The notes under the pieces were generated by a model. It searched no databases. It saw only the letters and a list, made by a program, of their open reading frames with translations, and had not been told where the DNA came from. 64,000 nt of DNA from Strongyloides papillosus. Taxonomy: Eukaryota > Nematoda > Chromadorea > Rhabditida > Strongyloididae. The position numbers and the translations under genes are program-made. Position 1 is the first letter of the stretch. Each line of letters begins with the position of its first letter. Location of the stretch: positions 2,232,001 to 2,296,000 of the forward strand of contig SRSI01000010.1 of assembly GCA_005656395.1 (NCBI GenBank), read 5' to 3'. Below are positions 12,601 to 24,803 of this stretch, one piece after another.

Positions 12601-13813
12601 CTTTTTCTAAATTTATACAAGATGATAACCATTTTCTCTTTCAATAACTTTATATTTTATGTCTCTTTCAATATTATTAAGAAAATTAGATACAATAGAA
12701 CTTCAATAAATTTTATAATGTCTATTTTAAAAGTAGAAATGACAAAGTTGTAGTAGCTATTGTATAATATTTGTCCATTTGATAAAATTTAAATTTATAG
12801 AAGACAAAACAAAATTTGTCTTGACACATGATAGTTTGTAAATAAGGTATCTTAAAATTTATTAAGGAATTAAATAAACAACAATCTACAATAAAATGAA
12901 ATATTTTTTTACAAATACATTTACCTCAATAATACAAAAATGTAGTATATTTAAAAAATAATTTTCTTCTCAACAAAGCAAAAAATTCTAGCACATTTCA
13001 TTAATGAAATAAAAAAGAATTCTCAATAGGTCTGGTTTGCATTTTATCCAGATTATAATATTAAAAGCACCTTAATGTAAAATAAAAAAAATAAACAATA
13101 ATATTGTTGTTTAATAAAAAAATATTTATTTTTTCTTCTAAAATATAAGTAGAAATGATTTAATTCAATTGATTATAAATAAACAATAAAAAGACATTAA
13201 CACTTTTGTTTACCATTTCACAATTAAGGTAAAGAAATTAATGTTTATTGTAGTTGTTATATTTTTAACGATAAATAACATAGATGATACTTATATTACA
13301 CAGTTAAATAGTCTTGAATCATTTATCTACATTCACTTTGTATTGCAATATACCACATCTGTAGTAGGAATGAGCAGTTGTTTTAACAAGGAGGTTCACT
13401 CTAATTGTTTAAACTACTATTACATGAATATATAAATACTTTATTAGATGGCAGATGATCAAAAGAGTATATGGCAAATTAACAAAAAATTTAGCAAACT
13501 ATCTATATAAATAATTTATCAACACTAAATATGTACTTAAAATATCATTTTATATAAAATTAAATTTTTGAATTAATAATAAAATCATTTATACTATACC
13601 AGTTTACACAAACATTTTATAAGTTGCCGGAATTCAAAAACTTTCTTATTTATTCTTTACACATTTTAATCATTATCATTAAATGTATAATATAATACGC
13701 TACAACAAATATCGAAAATAGTATAAATGTATTCGTTATCATTTAGATACACTCATACATAAAAGTATTGATATTTTAAATAAGGAAATTTTTCTGATCA
13801 TTTCTATTTTAAT
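9650..13813. other. gene-poor AT-rich spacer, about 4.2 kb
   Basis: Apart from open frames of 64-75 codons at 11331-11558 (minus), 12529-12753 (plus) and 13241-13435 (plus), which have Ile/Phe/Asn/Lys-rich compositions expected of random AT-rich DNA, nothing coding is visible. No RNA gene, tandem array or mobile-element signature was seen. The right end is the promoter side of the Nudix gene; the left end is upstream of the SH2 adapter. Confidence 0.6.
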
Positions 13814-14905
13814 ATGTCAGATTATAAAAAAGATAAAGAACATCTTATAAAGGTATTTAAACCATATTTAGTTCATGGAGAACAAAGAAAAGTAGTAAAT
13901 CTTAAGAAAGTTAATGGTACAAAAGCTGCTAGTATTTTAATATTATTGGAACACAAAGGTTTGTAATAAAATATTAGTTTTTTTTTTTTAGTTTGATTAA
14001 TGTTTTACAAAATAATTATCATTTGTAATGTCAAATCAATCTATCATACAAAACATCTTTTTCTCATATAATCATAAATTTATCTACTTATTATTTATTT
14101 TAAATCTTACAGATGGTGATTGGCATGTACTATTGACAGTAAGATCTATACAGCTGCGCCGTCATCCCGGTGAAGTAGCATTCCCTGGTGGTATGGTTGA
14201 CAAAGAAGATCTTAATTTCCCAATAAATACAGCTTTAAGAGAAGGAATTGAAGAAATAGGATTAGAAGTTGATAAAATCGATATTATTGGACAATTACCA
14301 TGGATAAGAACTAGATTTAACATTATAATACATCCAGTAGTTGGAATAATTAAGGAGAAACTTATATTAAAGTATGTAAAATTTTATAAATATAAAATAA
14401 GGAAAAAACAAATTATAGGTTTAGAATCATAAATATTTCATTATTTAAAATGACCATATGTCAATGTAATCCATGAAAATATATTATTAACAATGACATT
14501 TGCAATTGTTTAAGTGATTGTACTTTAATACTATCTAAAAAACTTTTACCTACATATCATATATTTAAACTTATTAATCTATTTTTATTTAGGCTTAACA
14601 ATGATGAAGTATCAGAATGTTTTACTTGTCCATTAAGTATTTATTTAAAAAATGATATATATACAACATTTCATTACAATAATTTTCAATTTCATTCATT
14701 TCAATATGGAGATAAGAATATTTATGGAATTACATCGTGGATTTTAATAAAAGTAGCAATGATAGTATATAATCAAAAACCGCAATTTAGTTTAATGTAC
14801 GTTGATAGTAAAATGACTGTTCAACAAATAGTAAAAGAAAGTTTTAAAAAAGCAAGAAAATCATTATCAGTTACTCAGGAAAGAGAAAAGAAAAGTAAAA
14901 TATAA
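13814..14905 (+). CDS. ndx-8: peroxisomal coenzyme A diphosphatase, Nudix (NUDT7/NDX-8 type)
   Basis: Three exons, 13814-13958, 14113-14371 and 14593-14905, join in frame to 238 aa; donors are gtttgt and gtatgt, acceptors cttacag and atttag. The central exon has RRHPGEVAFPGG followed by the Nudix helix region with TALREGIEEIGL, matching the UPF0035 signature of CoA pyrophosphatases (AFPGG, then TALRExxEEIGL). The Glu residues of REGIEE are the expected metal ligands. The enzyme splits CoA and acyl-CoA into 3',5'-ADP and phosphopantetheine products. The C-terminus is KKSKI, and Ser-Lys-Ile is a peroxisomal targeting variant known from the C. elegans homologue, so peroxisomal location is inferred. 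It is convergent with mL65, with only about 75 bp between the stops. NUDT8, the mitochondrial relative, is the alternative. Confidence 0.85.
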
Positions 14906-14980
14906 TTTATTTTTTATAAATTTCAACAAGATAGACATAAAAATTATAAAATAATTCCTAATGAACAAATATTAATTAAA

Positions 14981-16539
14981 TTAATCCTTAGCAATCAATT
15001 GTAAAATTCTTAACAAAACAAATTTGTTAAGACCCTTTTGGAGATTACCTTTCTCATCCAAATGATAAAATAATCGTTTTTCTTCATCATACTTATCATA
15101 CAACATATATGGTCCATCAATATAACAAGCATTTGTTTTGTTATTAATAAAATCTAAAAAAAATTTATTTAATTTATACAGTTAAAAATACCTGGATTAT
15201 CAATGTTGATGGCAAGTGTATTTAATTGCCCTGTTACAAAAGCAAATTCATTTCCATCACCTAGGATTAGATTTGAGACATATGGTCTTTCTAAATCTGT
15301 ATATTGTGTATAGCCATCACAATGTGCTTGTGCATTTAACCAATTGAAAAGAGAACTTATTCCAACACTTTTATACATATCATTTTTTACACTTTCATCG
15401 TCATTTGCTGGATTCCAATAATTAAGATGATCACATATTTCAAAAGTATTTTTTAATGCAACGCGTCCATATTTATGTGTTTCACCACAGTCATATTCAT
15501 ACCCAGGGCATTGCCATAATGGATCAGCATCAGGCCAAAGATTAAAAACTTTTGGTGAATAACAAATGTCCTTAATATCAACATCTTTCTCAAATAGAGG
15601 AACTTCAACAAGTTCAGTTTCATTTAATGAAAATAATTCTTTCATAGGCTGTTTTTGTCTCAAGTGTATAACAAATTCGTCTCTCATCGTAAAAGCCAAT
15701 TCTCCTAATTTTCTTCTATCATCGCCAATAAATTTGGGTGCTCGTCTTCTATCAAAAATGGGTTCTTTGGCCCAAATTGGTTGCCACTCATACAGATGAG
15801 TAAATCCACCACGAATCCAGAATGATTCTATTCTACCTGTTTGAGAAATTCTTAAATCTTTTAATGATTGTCGTTTAGGAGATAAACAACTCTGAGCATC
15901 ATAAAATAAAGCTTTTAAAAATTTGTCAGTTTTTATTTTGTATGTATCACTTGATTCAGTAAATAAATAACATATTAATGATTCAGTTACTTTCTTTTCA
16001 AAACTTTCAGTTGGTAAGATGAGGTCTTTAAAAAATCCATCAAATATTTCTTTATCATCGACCAGTCGCATTTTCGTTATATATTGGTAATATGATAAAC
16101 AATCAAAGTATTTTGGAATTGTTGGCAATGCCCATGCTTTTCTTGTTGAAAATAGTCTAGGATGCCATTTTCTGTGCCATTTTTTTTCAACTCTCGTCCA
16201 TTCTCTTTCATATGGATTAACAAATTCAATTCTTTCTTGAGGAGTTCCCAGTGATTTAACTATTTTTTTTATTGCTAAATAATCAGCTAACCGAGGACCA
16301 TAACCCGTTTTGTTAGGTTCGGGCATAAATTCTTCTTGTAACATATGTGAAGGTTCATACATAGGATATGTACTGGCATAATTCGGTGGTTTAACATAAT
16401 CCAACTCTTCATATGTTAAACTTTTGCCCTTACTTTCAAGTTTATTACTTCCATCTTTAGCAGGAGCACAAAAAAATCTAAAGTTAATTCTAGGAATACT
16501 ACTAATTGTCAACAAACCACTACAATGTTTTAAATACAT
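14981..16539 (-). CDS. mrps-30: mitochondrial large ribosomal subunit protein mL65 (MRPS30/PDCD9)
   Basis: Exon 1 (16539-15192) and exon 2 (15153-14981) are split by a 38-nt intron (gtattt to ttttttag) and encode 506 aa. The N-terminus (MYLKHCSGLLTISSIPRINFRFFCAP) is basic and hydroxylated like a mitochondrial presequence. The body is rich in Trp, Tyr and charged residues, with FWIRGGF in mid-protein, LFNWLNAQAHCDGYTQYTD near the C-terminus and GQLNTLAIN close to the end; QLNTL is characteristic of the MRPS30 family. The protein is a metazoan-specific component of the mitochondrial 39S subunit. It lies 180 bp downstream of the usp-48 stop on the same strand, close enough for a shared transcript. 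Assignment rests on remembered family motifs, not on a search. Confidence 0.72.
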
Positions 16540-16719
16540 TTTATTATAAAATTGAAAAATAAAAAATTTATTATGAAAAAGATATCTTAAAAGGATTTTG
16601 GAATAACGTCCATGATAATTTTATTCACGGTATACTAGGTACAACTTTTAATGCAGCTTAAAAAAAAATCAGAAAAATTATTAGAAATTTAATAATATAC
16701 ACGTTATTTACATTAATTT

Positions 16720-19700
16720 TTAAAAACCTAATACTGTGTCTTTGAATCCTTTCTCTATTGGTCTTTCTTCATAGACGGTCTCTTGACTACCATTACTAGT
16801 ATAAACAATAGCTTGTAATGGATAATCTTGATTATTTTGAGGAACTTTACTTTGTTCTAATGTTGAAGCATTATCCAACTCTTTTTCACCATTAAAAATA
16901 GATAAAGCATATACATCGCAACGTATCTCAGTTGCTATACGACTTTTTAATTCATATACTGTTTCAGTTGAGAACATCTAAAAAAAATTACTGACATAGG
17001 AAAATTAAATTACCTTTAAAGTTAATTGATTTCTATTTGATCTCCTTCCGTAGCGAGATATCTCAACTTTATTACAATTATCATCTCTTGTAATTCTAAC
17101 AACAACAGTTCCTCCATCGGGATAGAAATATTTACTATTTTCTTGATCTTCTAACGCCTTACTGTTACAATGGTTACAAAATTCATAACTACTAAGAGTT
17201 TCTGTATGGTTTAGAAATATTTTCTTCGAGTTAATATCAAAACCAACACTAGAGATAGTTTCTTGTATAAGATCCCACTCTTCCTCATCGATAGGAGCTA
17301 ACATTTCTGCGTACTCTTTCATTTCCGGAGACAAATAAGGCATGTTATGGTCTTCACATAGTACACATTCTTGACAAATACCAGTAATTTCGTCTGCTTT
17401 ATCTCCATTTCTAAAATTTATAAGATGCTTTAAAAATTGTTTACAAATTCCCAAAGAAAAAGATGCCGTGTCATCCATTATATTTCTATTCTCAATCGTT
17501 CTTAAAATAGGACCAAGAGTTTTTTTGATAGAATTTATTTTTGAGACATAATCTTGTCTTTTACTTACTTCCGCATTTTGAATTGCAATACATTCGCGAC
17601 ACTCAGAAGTTTGATATGGGACAGTATAAACTTCCATAAATGGCTTTACTAATTGTTTCCATTCTTCTTCAGTAACATATAGACGCTTTTTACTAATAGA
17701 CAAATTACCATGATCGCATTTTAATGATCCATTAAATATTAATGATTTGTCTTTTTCTTGTGTGCATAGTTGAAGGTTATTAAAACATTCCAAATCTGAA
17801 TCATGTTTCCCCTTCTTTGGTAAAACTTCATCATCTTGCAATTGACACAAACCGTCTGAATCATCCATGTTAGTAATACTAGATACATCATTGGCAAAAC
17901 CAACAAAGTAGGTAGAATCATCAACTTTAAATTGTTCACCAATACTTAGTAAGGCAAGTTTTCTATAATTTTTTAACTCATCTTTTGATACCCAATATCC
18001 ATTATTTACGTCGTCTTTCCAGGTGATTAAAATTTTTTCTGGAATACGCTTGATGTATTCATTATTCACTTTTTTTAAAATTCTTTCTGTTTCTTTAAAA
18101 CTATTTTCATAATTTATTTTTTGAATAAGAATTTTCAAACATTCGAGACAGATACTGTCAACGGAAGGAAGTGAATACGGTAAATAATCCTCGTTGTTTT
18201 TATATAGAAATACATTTACAGGCAATAAAGATAAAATATCTTCTGCTGCTTTCCTATTAACAACTTTAATTTTCCCTGATAATATAAGTTCTAAACATAT
18301 CTTTTTATGACAGCAAAGTTCTATTGAAACAAAAGAGGAAGCTTTTCTTTGATAAATATCTTTTTCAAAAACTTCAAAAATCTCTTCAACAGTACTATCT
18401 CGTTCTGGCTTCAAAATCACATCGGGGGGAAATACCTTTCTTTTGCTATATGAATCATATAAACATGAGCTGAACTCTTTAATTAACTCTGTTGGAAGTA
18501 ATACAAAATCATCCATATTTTCTTCATCAATAGGACTACTAGATACTTTTAATTCATTCCAAATAGAAGAAACAATAGTATAATATTTTTTATAAACCGT
18601 CCTCCACAACCTATCCCAGATCGTACCTTCCTTTTGAATCTTAAATAATTCGTTTAATTCATTTTCAATCATATCACGCAAATCATCATCAGGTTGAGGT
18701 ATTGGTTCATCATCACTTTTAATTTTATATAGCAATGCATAACAACCTTTCATATCACATTTTACCTTACCAGTAGGTTCATCATCGTATCCAGGTGCTT
18801 TGACTTCTTCAACAATTCTATCGTTATATCTAAACCATTTTCCAGAACCAGGATCTTTTATAAGATCATAATAATGTCCGCAGTGGGTTTCTTTTCCTTC
18901 ATGAATCATGACAGCAAACAATTCATATTCAATATCCTCATTCAATCCTTCGCTAATCATTGAACTTCTTAACAATCTTGGGTATTCAATTGGTGTTTTA
19001 ACTTTAACATTTCTTCCTAAATAATCATAAGACACTCTGTTTAACTGAATAAGCAATACGGGAGGAAATTTTGTAATCTTAATCCTTTTTTCGACAAATC
19101 CCGATTTCAAACACCCTGAACATTTAAAATCTTCCAATCTTTCCACCCTAAAATAATTGCTAATAGCCATCGGTAATGCTTTAACATCCTCTATATGAAG
19201 GTGAAGACTGGAAATTTCCATTGACGTCTCACTTTTATACCCACAACTACAAACTAATTTCTGTTCTTGCTGCCAGCTTAAACATGTTTGTAGTAAATTT
19301 CTTAACTTCTCTCCATTAGGGTGATTACCAAGTTCCCGTTCTAATGTTGCAAAAAATAGCGTTGTAAACTCTAATGCATCATTTTGTTCATTGTCTAACT
19401 TTAAAAGTGTAATAAGTGGTAATGCACAAGCTTCTTCGAAAGGTGTTATTTGCATTGTTATAAATAATTTTTTTAGTGTCAAAATTATATCTTGGATATT
19501 TATCTTTGTGTCTTTTGGAAAAAAATCATTTATTGGCTCAAAAGTGTAGACAGCCTCACGAAAAGGTATGTAACTGAACCATATCTGTATAAAACTATTT
19601 ACATAGCAATGATTACCAGTATTATTTAAACCACATGGTTTTTCTTGTATCGCTCTGAGATTTATATTATTCCCCTCTTCCTCGTCAACAACTTTTTCAT

Positions 19701-19994
19701 AGGTCTTTTTCCAAACATCATTTCCAAGACCCTCAAGACACCGACAGTATTTTTTGCAATTCGACTTTTTGTTTGGATTTGAATCATGTTCACAAAATGT
19801 TGAATTTAAATTAATTAAATTGAACAATGAATCTCTATCGACAATAGAGATGTTTGAATTGTGAATTAATTCACGTGTCAATATATCCCGTTTATCTGGT
19901 GGCTGTAAAAAAGAAAAAACATCTACTTTGTCACATTAATTTATCCTACCTTAGATATTAAATTAAATTTTCTCTTGACTTTGTTTTTCATCAT
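16720..19994 (-). CDS. usp-48: ubiquitin carboxyl-terminal hydrolase 48 (USP48)
   Basis: Three exons, 19994-19950, 19902-17014 and 16977-16720, give 1063 aa. The first exon is only 15 codons (MMKNKVKRKFNLISK) and joins in frame. A Cys-rich lead (KKYCRCLEGLGNDVWKK) matches the start of USP48. The USP core has the Cys box GLNNTGNHCYVNSFIQIW, the His box HCGHYYDLIKDP and the WFRYND motif. Two CxxC pairs (CSCG; CSGC) form the zinc ribbon of the fingers. Three degenerate DUSP-like regions fill the middle. The last exon is a ubiquitin-like domain (TVYELKSRIATEI) ending KGFKDTVLGF, close to the human EGFKGTGLLGH end. USP48 removes ubiquitin from nuclear substrates, including histone H2A in vertebrates. 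The frame stays open upstream of the first Met to an acceptor at about 20066, so an extra 5' exon is possible. Confidence 0.9.
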
Positions 19995-20410
19995 ATATAT
20001 GTTAACTGAGAAATGAAACAATGACGTTTTTTGATCCGCAACTAATGATTCCCTCTGAAAATACACATAATTCAAATTTTGTTGTAAATAGAAATAATTT
20101 CAAAGAACGAAAATAACAAAATAAAAATTTAAATTTTAAGAGCTTCATAAATATACCAAGTGCGCCATAACAATAGCCTTAGATTTTTTTCGCGGTAAGA
20201 GTATTCGTTGGTATACAGTCACAAAAGAAGGGTAAAGCTTCAGAAAAAAAATTTGTGTGCTGATATATTTATTAGTTATCTTCTACCATTCTGTTATATA
20301 TATTTAGGTATATATAATTTTTGTTATTGCCTTATACTTTACAAATTTAAAGTTAGCCTGTAGTCACAATCACCAAATTTATACTGAAGCATAATTGTTA
20401 TAGCTTTAAA
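19995..20410. promoter_or_regulatory. divergent promoter region between usp-48 and the 20411 gene
   Basis: About 415 bp separates two oppositely oriented starts. It contains a minus-strand acceptor at about 20066 (gtgtattttcag) that could be the spliced-leader site of usp-48. No other element stands out. Confidence 0.4.
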
Positions 20411-21646
20411 ATGTCAAATTATCAACATAAACCAGGCGGTTATCATCTAGCACATGCGGTAAATAAAGGTTCATGGCCTGGTTCTTCAGTATCTTGTAAC
20501 ATGTATAATGATAATGGTTCAAATAAGCCATCCTCTACTAAGAATAACGTAGTTAATCCAACCATAACGCCACAATTTTCAAACAATTATAATGACTATA
20601 CAAGGAATAATTCTTACGACAATCAAGCAGGGAGTAGTTATATGGCAGCACCGGGTTATTATTATGACTATACCAAACGTGGTATGTTTTAGAATCTTTT
20701 TTCTCGGGAATTTCTGTATTTTTTAGGTGACAATTTATTGACTAAAACTTTTATTTCAAATGATAAAAGACATAATAATTCTTCTAACTCTAAGAAACCA
20801 AGAGTTGAAGATGCTTCCCCATCCCGGAAAGTTGATGATTCGAATGGTTATGAGTCGAAAGGTCTTATCGCACCGCAAGTTGCCAGTGCTATTTCGTCAT
20901 ATAATAAAAACAAGAATAGAAGTTATTTATTATCATCAGGACTCAAAAATTATATAAGGAAACAAAATGACAAAGTTTCGCGTAATGCCAGTGAGACGTA
21001 TAGCAGCAATTCTCATCAAATTCCTGAACTTTTTGTCAATCAAGAATACGATCTTCCTTTATCTCCTAGCATTAGTAATATATTTTCTAATGGTGAAAGT
21101 AATATTAATAACACTGAGGAAAGTAGTAGTAATGATGTTAGGCTGAGTTGCAATTCAAATTCATCTGAATTGCAAAATGCAACTACAACTATAGGAACTG
21201 CAAGTAGTTCTTCGAAGAATGGAACTAATAATGGTATTAATAATGTCACTACAACTAATATTGTTGAAGACAACACTTCAAATTCTTGTCATTTATCAGA
21301 GCTCCTTGAAAGTGATTTTTGGAAAGAAATTACCTCTGAGAATTTTATGATTGTGACAAAAGATATGTACAAAAATTTTGTTCTTCAATTTCGGCCTATT
21401 GTAAATGACTTAGTCGACAAAGCTAAAAGTACAAAAAAGGAAGATCGTGACAATTTGGCTATGGATATGTGGCAATTAGGGTGTCTAGAAAATACTATTA
21501 GAAATAAGGTAGAAAAGATTGATGTAGTAGAAGCAAAGATGTTTTCTCTAATACAAAGTCTAGAAACTAGAAAATTTATCTTAAATAGCGTTGAAAAGGC
21601 GATACAAGAAGGGAAAAGTAGAGTTTACAAAGCAGCTGAAAAATGA
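20411..21646 (+). CDS. unrecognised Asn/Ser-rich protein with C-terminal helical domain
   Basis: Exon 1 (20411-20681) and exon 2 (20727-21646), joined across a 45-nt intron (gtatgt to tttttag), give 396 aa. Residues 1 to about 290 are low-complexity, rich in Asn, Ser, Tyr and Gly (for example SYMAAPGYYYDYTKRG), with a basic patch KRHNNSSNSKKPRVED that could be a nuclear signal. The last 110 residues, from LSELLESDFWKEITSENF to SRVYKAAEK, are charged and probably helical, with regularly spaced hydrophobics, and look like the only folded part. I do not recognise a family. The composition suits a regulatory or RNA-associated disordered protein, but that is only an inference. Confidence 0.7.
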
Positions 21647-21719
21647 TAGTATTTTATTCTGATACTCATGTATATAATAAAATTATTTCTATTGTCTATT
21701 ATTATTAAGTATTAAACTT

Positions 21720-22155
21720 TTAACAGTTTTCTTTATCATCATGTCCACGAAGGTTAAGATTTATGATATCAAGATTTACAACAGTATCAACTTCTGCTTT
21801 TGTAAATTTATATGTTGTAGTTCTAGAACATCCAATTTTTTTTACGTTGCAGTTGTGAATAATATTCATATATGGTTCAATTGAAAATACTTCATTATCA
21901 GATCCTGTAATAACGAATGATCCATTTTTTTCTGATTTAACTGTTGCTAAGGTATCATCAAATGTTACTGAAAATATGATATCACTTTGTGGTTAAAAAA
22001 AGCATACCTCTATCTTTTTCCTTTAACTCTACTGTCAAATTTGGTTGAGGTCTTCTATCACATAACAATATTCCTTTGACAGTAATAGTTTGTTTTTTGG
22101 TATCAACAATACTCAAAAATAAAGTAATTAACAAAATGTTTAATATGGTTTTCAT
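21720..22155 (-). CDS. transthyretin-like (TTR/TTL) secreted protein
   Basis: Two short exons, 22155-22008 and 21967-21720, flank a 40-nt intron (gtatgc to ttttcag) and give 131 aa. A signal peptide (MKTILNILLITLFLSIVDT) precedes QTITVKGILLCDRRPQPN, the hallmark first strand of the nematode transthyretin-like family (V-x-G-x-L-x-C then a Pro-Asn turn), followed by LTVELKEKD. The second exon has the strands FVITGSDNEVFSIEPYMNI and cysteines in HNCNVKKIGC, ending with ENC. Family members are secreted extracellular proteins; a few bind phosphatidylserine or act in stress or parasitism, most are uncharacterised. It lies about 70 bp from the end of the convergent upstream gene. Confidence 0.8.
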
Positions 22156-23071
22156 TTTATTATAAAATTATAATGTCGCTAAGTTGTCTTTTTATGAGTA
22201 TTTATGGAAAAACTATCTCTATAATCAATCTTGTTTAGCAAATTTAATAAATAATTATTAAGGTGTAACTAGACATTTTATAAACTGTGTCTCTATTATT
22301 TAATTACTCATCAAATTTAGTGTAAATATTTTATTCGTTGATTCTCTAATTTATTTTTGTAAAAATTTTTGACTTTAAAATTACACCGTAGAAAAAGAGA
22401 AATGCAACTAAGTATTACATTTTTACACTTTTTACATGCTTGAAAAATATAATATCAATAAACATTCACCCGAAATGTTATGAATATTAATTTTTAATAA
22501 CATTTCTTATATGCAATATCATTAGATTTTTATAATACTTAAAAGAGTAATAAATTTAAAAATAATTTAAAGGAAAGGGAAATTTAGATGATATAGAACA
22601 TATAACATTTATCTTACAAGTATTATAGTTTTTTTTGCTTAATTTTCATAAAAAGGAATTTGAATAATTTCAACATATTTAAATGTATGTTTTAAAGTTT
22701 ACAAAACTATTTTATGCAAATAAAGATATTGATGTAAAAACAATAAAACTTAAATTACTTTATTATTCATAAAATTACAAGAACACTTTCTTGAATATTA
22801 TTTTTAGCAAAATTTAGTATATTTTCATAATTAAATTTTTTTATTTATATCTTACTCTAAATGTTATAGTTAAAATATTTTACTTTACTCTTTCCTACAC
22901 GTTGGACAAAAACTCTTATCTGTCCATGTAAATATAAAATTATATCTACTTTGGTGAAGTGACTCTTTTAAATTATTATACAGTTTTTAATTTTGCAAAT
23001 TTTCTACCAATTTAATTTTAAATTTTAAAATTAAAAAAAAATTACTTATGCATTTTTCATCAATTTTTAGA
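22156..23071. other. intergenic region, divergent promoters
   Basis: About 0.9 kb between the transthyretin-like gene (minus) and UMP-CMP kinase (plus). It is AT-rich with no coding exon or RNA gene visible. It ends in an acceptor (caatttttag) directly before the kinase ATG, a likely trans-splice site. Confidence 0.5.
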
Positions 23072-23699
23072 ATGTATAACGTAGTTTTTGTTCTTGGACC
23101 TCCAGGTGCAGGAAAAGGCACATTATGTTCAATGATTCAAGAGGTTGGTTGTAAAAATGTTATGTATTATTATTATTTTTCAGAAATTAGGATATAAGCA
23201 TTTAAGTGCAGGAGAATTATTACGTCAAGAAAGAATTAGAAAAGAATCAGCTTTCGGTGAAATAATTGAAAATCACATAAAAAATGGGACAATTGTACCA
23301 GTTGAAATAACTTGCAAATTATTAAAAAACGCTATGGCTCAGAGTGGAAGTGGTAAAACCTTTCTTATTGATGGATTTCCAAGAAATCAAGATAATTTAG
23401 ATGGTTGGGAAAGGGAAATGAAAGATTGTGCTAATGTCCAGCTTGTTCTTAATTTAACATGCCCAGAGGAAATTTCTGTTGAAAGATGTTTAGGACGCGG
23501 CCAAGGCAGAAGCGACGACAATGTTGAAAGCCTTAAAAAAAGAATCAGAACATTCCATGAACAAACTCTTCCCATCATCGAACACTATAAAAAATTAAAA
23601 TTGGTAAAGGATGTTCCAACAGTTTCAGCACCTGAAAAAGTTTTTGACGAAACTAAAATTTTTTTTGACGAAGTAGAACATCATAATATTAAGGCATGA
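23072..23699 (+). CDS. UMP-CMP kinase
   Basis: Exon 1 (23072-23143) and exon 2 (23184-23699) give 195 aa; the intron is 40 nt (gttggt to tttttcag). The P-loop [11 protein letters not shown] is at residues 7-17, followed by [14 protein letters not shown], the NMP-binding segment [10 protein letters not shown] and [14 protein letters not shown], and a short lid [14 protein letters not shown]. This short lid and the LSAGELLR and FPRNQDNL motifs mark UMP-CMP kinase rather than adenylate kinase AK2. It phosphorylates UMP, CMP and dCMP with ATP in the cytosol. The length equals that of human CMPK1. The ATG is one base after an acceptor, so the transcript is probably trans-spliced with almost no 5'UTR. 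Confidence 0.92.
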
Positions 23700-24803
23700 G
23701 GTTTTTTTTTGTTTTTTAAAAAATTTATGAATTCACCGAATTTGTATAGTTAGCTTTAACTTATTAGCTAGTTCGAAATTTTTTCAAGTTAACTTTTTTA
23801 AGCTCTGTGTTATTTTAATTTTTATTAATCGCCTATATATAAATAAATCCTCAACTAAACAAGATATTGAAAGTATATACATTGTATATGTTGATTTTTT
23901 TGATTTGAGTAAAGGTTAATTTTACAAAGATAAAATTATAGTTTACAAAAAGTAAAAACTCATATATTTTATGTGTTCAAGTAATGTTTAAATTATCAAA
24001 TAAACCAATATACGGGTGTTATTGAAAGTATTTATATTTATCAAAGTAAGTAAATCTAATATTTTTAATTTTTAAATTAAATAAACAAGTGTTAACAAGT
24101 CAATGGTAGTTCTTTAATAATTTTTATATTTAATATTGAAGCTCAAATAAAATAGTAAATTTTTGTCATATATGATAAAACAACTTTTTTTTATTTACAA
24201 AGATCTTCACTTTGCACTTTTATTATAGTGATTTTATTTGCTCTAAAATGGCCAATGTTTGCATTATAAATTATTATCTGATTCATTATATACTGATGGA
24301 AAAATCTAAACTACTAATATTCATACAAATAAATACCTACATAGATAAGTATTAATGGCAAGATCTAACCAAATTATTCTTTGAAGTATTCTCACCAAAT
24401 CTATCGATAAATTTTGATTTAAGAAAGATACAAAATTCACACAGCAAACGATTACAAAAAAAACTATTTTTATTGGAAATGTTCGTTAAAGCAAACAAAT
24501 TTGGTAGTCTTAAATTTATTCTTTTTAAACAATTAATGGTTTTCTCAGTAAATAAACAGAAATGTCTTTATAATATATTTCTAATCGTTGGAAAGTGCTG
24601 CAAATTATGCTTAAAAAAGTTCCCATTCCTTACAGAAATTTCTAGAACTTTTCAGTATAAAATAAAGAAATTTACTTATAATAAAAGGAAAGAATTTGAC
24701 AATGACAATAATAATATGTATAAGTAATTAAATAGAATGCGAAATTGTTTCCAAAACTTCACAAAACTTTTTCCCATGTAAAATATACTATTAATATTTT
24801 AAT
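23700..24803. other. convergent intergenic region
   Basis: About 1.1 kb between two convergent 3' ends. One 84-codon open frame (24473-24727, plus) has no ATG context, splice support or family resemblance and is probably chance. Nothing else seen. Confidence 0.5.

Noticed and set aside
11331..13435. Three open frames of 64-75 codons
   Set aside because: Ile/Phe/Lys/Asn-rich, as expected by chance in AT-rich DNA; no motif or plausible exon boundary.
24473..24727. 84-codon open frame between UMP-CMP kinase and Aurora
   Set aside because: No start context or recognisable domain; lies in the convergent 3' region.
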